In this document: positions 6,581-7,992 of the stretch, one piece after another | Numbering within the stretch: position 1 is the stretch's first letter | Layout of the letters: each line of letters opens with the position of its first letter | From: DASTYU01 sp035764655 | GTDB lineage: Bacteria; Chloroflexota; Limnocylindria; Limnocylindrales; CSP1-4 | Assembly (NCBI GenBank): GCA_035764655.1 | Contig: DASTYU010000107.1 | Coordinates: 1-7,992 of the forward strand | Length of the DNA stretch: 7,992 nucleotides | Direction: 5' to 3' | The notes under the pieces: model-generated | The model's input: only the letters and a program-made list of their open reading frames with translations | Told to the model about the DNA's origin: nothing | Database searches by the model: none | Position numbers and translations under genes: made by a program

Positions 6581-6656
6581 TTGTGGACCGGCGTTGTGGA
6601 TGGCCTGTGGATGAGTGCGGCCCAACCCGCAGAATTCCGCCGAAGTTCGTGGATAA
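6581..6656 (+). repeat. Cluster of four DnaA-box-like repeats
   Basis: TGTGGACCG (6582-6590), TGTGGATGG (6595-6603), TGTGGATGA (6606-6614) and CGTGGATAA (6648-6656) all lie in one orientation. Against the DnaA box TTATCCACA (reverse complement TGTGGATAA) the last two match 8 of 9, the second 7 of 9. The first matches 7 of 9 of the actinobacterial form TTGTCCACA. The flanking genes are not typical origin neighbours, and no AT-rich unwinding stretch is evident. The repeats are real; binding by DnaA is an inference. Confidence 0.5.
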
Positions 6657-6697
6657 GCCAGTAGCCACGGTTCCGTCCGCGCCCGTATCGTAGGTCT

Positions 6698-6779
6698 TGC
6701 CCGAAGGGGCCACGAACCGAAAGTGGCTCGCTGGTGTTTACATTGGCGGGACAGCTACGGATCGAGGTTCCTTCGGGCG
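6698..6779. repeat. Long imperfect inverted repeat (14-bp stem), possible structured RNA
   Basis: GCCCGAAGG (6699-6707) and CCTTCGGGC (6770-6778) are a perfect 9-bp inverted pair. With G-U pairs on the plus strand the stem grows to 14 pairs (6698-6711 with 6766-6779). It encloses 54 bases, which can form a weak inner hairpin. The enclosed length is too large for an ordinary terminator and no T-run follows directly. It could be a non-coding RNA, a cis-acting element or a protein site. I do not recognise a known class. Confidence 0.45.
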
Positions 6780-6786
6780 TTTCGTT

Positions 6787-6821
6787 GTGCCCCCGGCGCC
6801 ACCTGCACGCGGGGATGGCAC
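6787..6821. repeat. Second hairpin beside the long inverted repeat
   Basis: GTGCC (6787-6791) pairs with GGCAC (6817-6821), and CCC (6792-6794) pairs with GGG (6812-6814) after a two-base AT bulge. GCG (6796-6798) and CGC (6808-6810) can extend the stem. It sits eight bases after the preceding stem, so the two may belong to one folded transcript. No T-run follows, so a simple terminator is unlikely. Confidence 0.35.
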
Positions 6822-6910
6822 GATTCCGCCGGTTGAGCGGCCACGCGGCCCAGGGCTTTTTCCGCCACGCCCCTGCCGCAACCCCGTCCCGCTGTAGCTC
6901 GGAAGGCCTG

Positions 6911-7992
6911 TCAGTCGGCTCCCGCCGGCTCGAGACGGTCGGTGATGTCCCGCATGTCGAACGGGCGAGCCCTCGACACCGACACGTAGGAGCGGTCCTC
7001 GAGCAGCGGCAGGTCCGCACCGAACTCGCGATTGAACAGAATGCGGAACGTGTTCACCGAGCTGAGCGTTGCCGGCAGCTCGAGGGGCGGGTCGTCGGGC
7101 ACGTACCACGCGTTGAGGATGCCGTACTTGATCCGGAAGTCGGCGTCGGACGCCGTCGACCAGTCGTAGTTGTCGGGGTCCGCCGCATAGGCCACCGGGA
7201 ACGGGCCCTCATCGCCCTGCAGGATGATGATCGGGCGCTGGGCTTCGGGGCGTGCCAGGAGCCGGTCGATCAGCCCGATCATTCGTTCGTGGAGGTAGCT
7301 GATCTGCCGGTTGTGGGCCGCGTTGTTGATCGGGTCACCGTCGGTGTCCTCGAACGAGCCGTCGGCGGCGAAGACGTATGGCGGATGGGGCAGCAGCACA
7401 TGGCCGAACACGAACCTGCGCGCCGGATCATCGGCGAGGTTTTCGAGCAGGTGGAGCTGGGCGAGCGACGTTTCATAGATGCGTTCGTGCAGCGTGGTGC
7501 GGTGGTTCAGCCGGAGCCAACGGCGGAGCGGCGGCAGCGCCGACGCCTCGTCGAGCGTGGTGACGAAGTCCGACACCTCGTCCGAGAAGAGGTTCTGGTC
7601 GGCGATCGCGCTCGTGCGCGTGCGCCCGAACCAGGAGCCGACGTGGACGTACTCGTAGCCGTGCTCCTTGAGGTACCGCCCCGCGGCATGGTCGGTGACC
7701 CGTCGATGCACCGGGCTCATGTCGTTGGAATCGACGCCCTGCTCGACTATGAGGTCGTCGAGGTAGTCCAGGTTGAGCGTCGCGGCCAGCGACAGCATCG
7801 TCTTGAGGTAATTGGCGTGGCTGTGTTCCGCGATGACGAACCCGCGCTGGCGCAGGGCGTCGTGGAACGGACCGTCGTCCCAGCCGGTGAGCTCTTGCAG
7901 CGCCTCTCGCGAGCCATACCGATCGAAGACCAGGTACCAGATCTCGCGATCGCCGGAGATCGTGGCGTCCTGGCCGATCGACGTCGGCTGCG
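6911..7992 (-). CDS. Sulfatase / LTA-synthase-like protein, C-terminal part (start outside window)
   Basis: The frame is open to the right edge; the internal ATG at 7798 is not the start, since clear family sequence continues upstream of it. About 359 residues are visible, likely the extracytoplasmic catalytic domain of a larger membrane protein of the alkaline-phosphatase superfamily. Members hydrolyse or transfer sulfate, phosphate or phospho-glycerol/ethanolamine groups. Visible landmarks from the N-terminal side are the metal-ligand strand IWYLVFDRYGS (7910-7942), SHANYLKTMLSLAATLN (about 7769-7822) whose Thr (7799-7801) is the likely nucleophile by analogy with LtaS/EptA, GHVLLPHPPYVF (about 7370-7405) and ILQGDEGPFP (about 7196-7225). 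The usual DHG metal pair reads DEG here. Substrate unknown. The gene ends at TGA (6911-6913), convergent with the 167-residue gene across the gap. Family assignment is good; the precise role is open. Confidence 0.82.
   Translation of the reverse strand, partial: QPTSIGQDATISGDREIWYLVFDRYGSREALQELTGWDDGPFHDALRQRGFVIAEHSHANYLKTMLSLAATLNLDYLDDLIVEQGVDSNDMSPVHRRVTDHAAGRYLKEHGYEYVHVGSWFGRTRTSAIADQNLFSDEVSDFVTTLDEASALPPLRRWLRLNHRTTLHERIYETSLAQLHLLENLADDPARRFVFGHVLLPHPPYVFAADGSFEDTDGDPINNAAHNRQISYLHERMIGLIDRLLARPEAQRPIIILQGDEGPFPVAYAADPDNYDWSTASDADFRIKYGILNAWYVPDDPPLELPATLSSVNTFRILFNREFGADLPLLEDRSYVSVSRARPFDMRDITDRLEPAGAD

Larger units (their letters stand above)
6534..6910. other. 377-base gene-free gap between convergent genes
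   Basis: No convincing gene is present. The only open frame (6697-6897, TTG start, 66 codons) has a Pro/Arg-rich product without domain features and overlaps predicted RNA structure. The left part (6581-6656) carries four TGTGGAT-like repeats. The centre (6698-6821) carries two inverted repeats. The right part (6822-6910) is GC-rich with a T5 run at 6857-6861 preceded only by weak pairing. I do not recognise tRNA, tmRNA, RNase P, SRP or riboswitch signatures on either strand. Confidence 0.7.

Noticed and set aside
6838..6861. GGCC-ACGC-GGCC stem before a T5 run as an intrinsic terminator
   Set aside because: The stem has only four pairs and six bases separate it from the T-run; too weak to call.
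6697..6897. 66-codon plus-strand frame in the gap
   Set aside because: TTG start without a ribosome binding site, Pro/Arg-rich product, and overlap with the inverted repeats.
1129..7090. Many CTCGAG and GATCG words across the window
   Set aside because: They follow from frequent Leu-Glu (CTC GAG) and Ile/Asp codons in GC-rich genes and occur inside coding frames; no periodic or intergenic pattern.
1..7992. CRISPR, insertion sequence, tRNA, rRNA or defence system
   Set aside because: No spaced direct repeats, transposase motifs, T-arm or anticodon-arm patterns, or defence-associated domains were found on either strand.

Overview
The window is high-GC (about 70% by eye), densely packed bacterial chromosome with housekeeping content. 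The organism is probably a member of the Chloroflexota (Limnocylindria/Ellin6529-like) or a deep-branching actinobacterium-like lineage. This is inferred from the GC-rich codon usage, the look of the MiaB protein (extra inserts, GFCGET in place of GFPGET), the Chloroflexota-style sulfatase-like protein at the right end, and the absence of hfq between miaA and hflX. The sequence alone does not settle the taxonomy.

Left part (5-2562, plus strand): miaB and miaA overlap by the 4-base GTGA and form a translationally coupled pair. Their products make the ms2i6A37 hypermodification of tRNAs that read UNN codons: MiaA adds the dimethylallyl group and MiaB then methylthiolates it.

Middle part (2559-4547, minus strand): a two-gene unit. 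The upstream gene encodes a secreted or membrane-anchored protein with two probable beta-sandwich domains and no recognised function. The downstream gene encodes a tandem GNAT acetyltransferase-like protein. The GNAT gene converges on miaA, and both end in one palindromic CTAG.

Right-middle part (4605-6533, plus strand): hflX, a ribosome-associated GTPase, starts divergently from the membrane-protein gene across only 57 bases, with a -10-like box so close to the ATG that the mRNA may be leaderless. It is followed by a 167-residue protein of unknown function with a strong Shine-Dalgarno sequence. The miaB-miaA-x-hflX order recalls the conserved miaA-(hfq)-hflX neighbourhood, here interrupted by the inverted pair.

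Right end: 6534-6910 is a 377-base gene-free gap between convergent genes. It holds four TGTGGAT-type DnaA-box-like repeats in one orientation, followed by a long inverted repeat and a second hairpin. Beyond it, on the minus strand, lies the C-terminal part of a sulfatase/alkaline-phosphatase-superfamily protein whose start is outside the window.

I see no mobile element, CRISPR array, rRNA, tRNA or defence system. The least explained part is the 6534-6910 gap.
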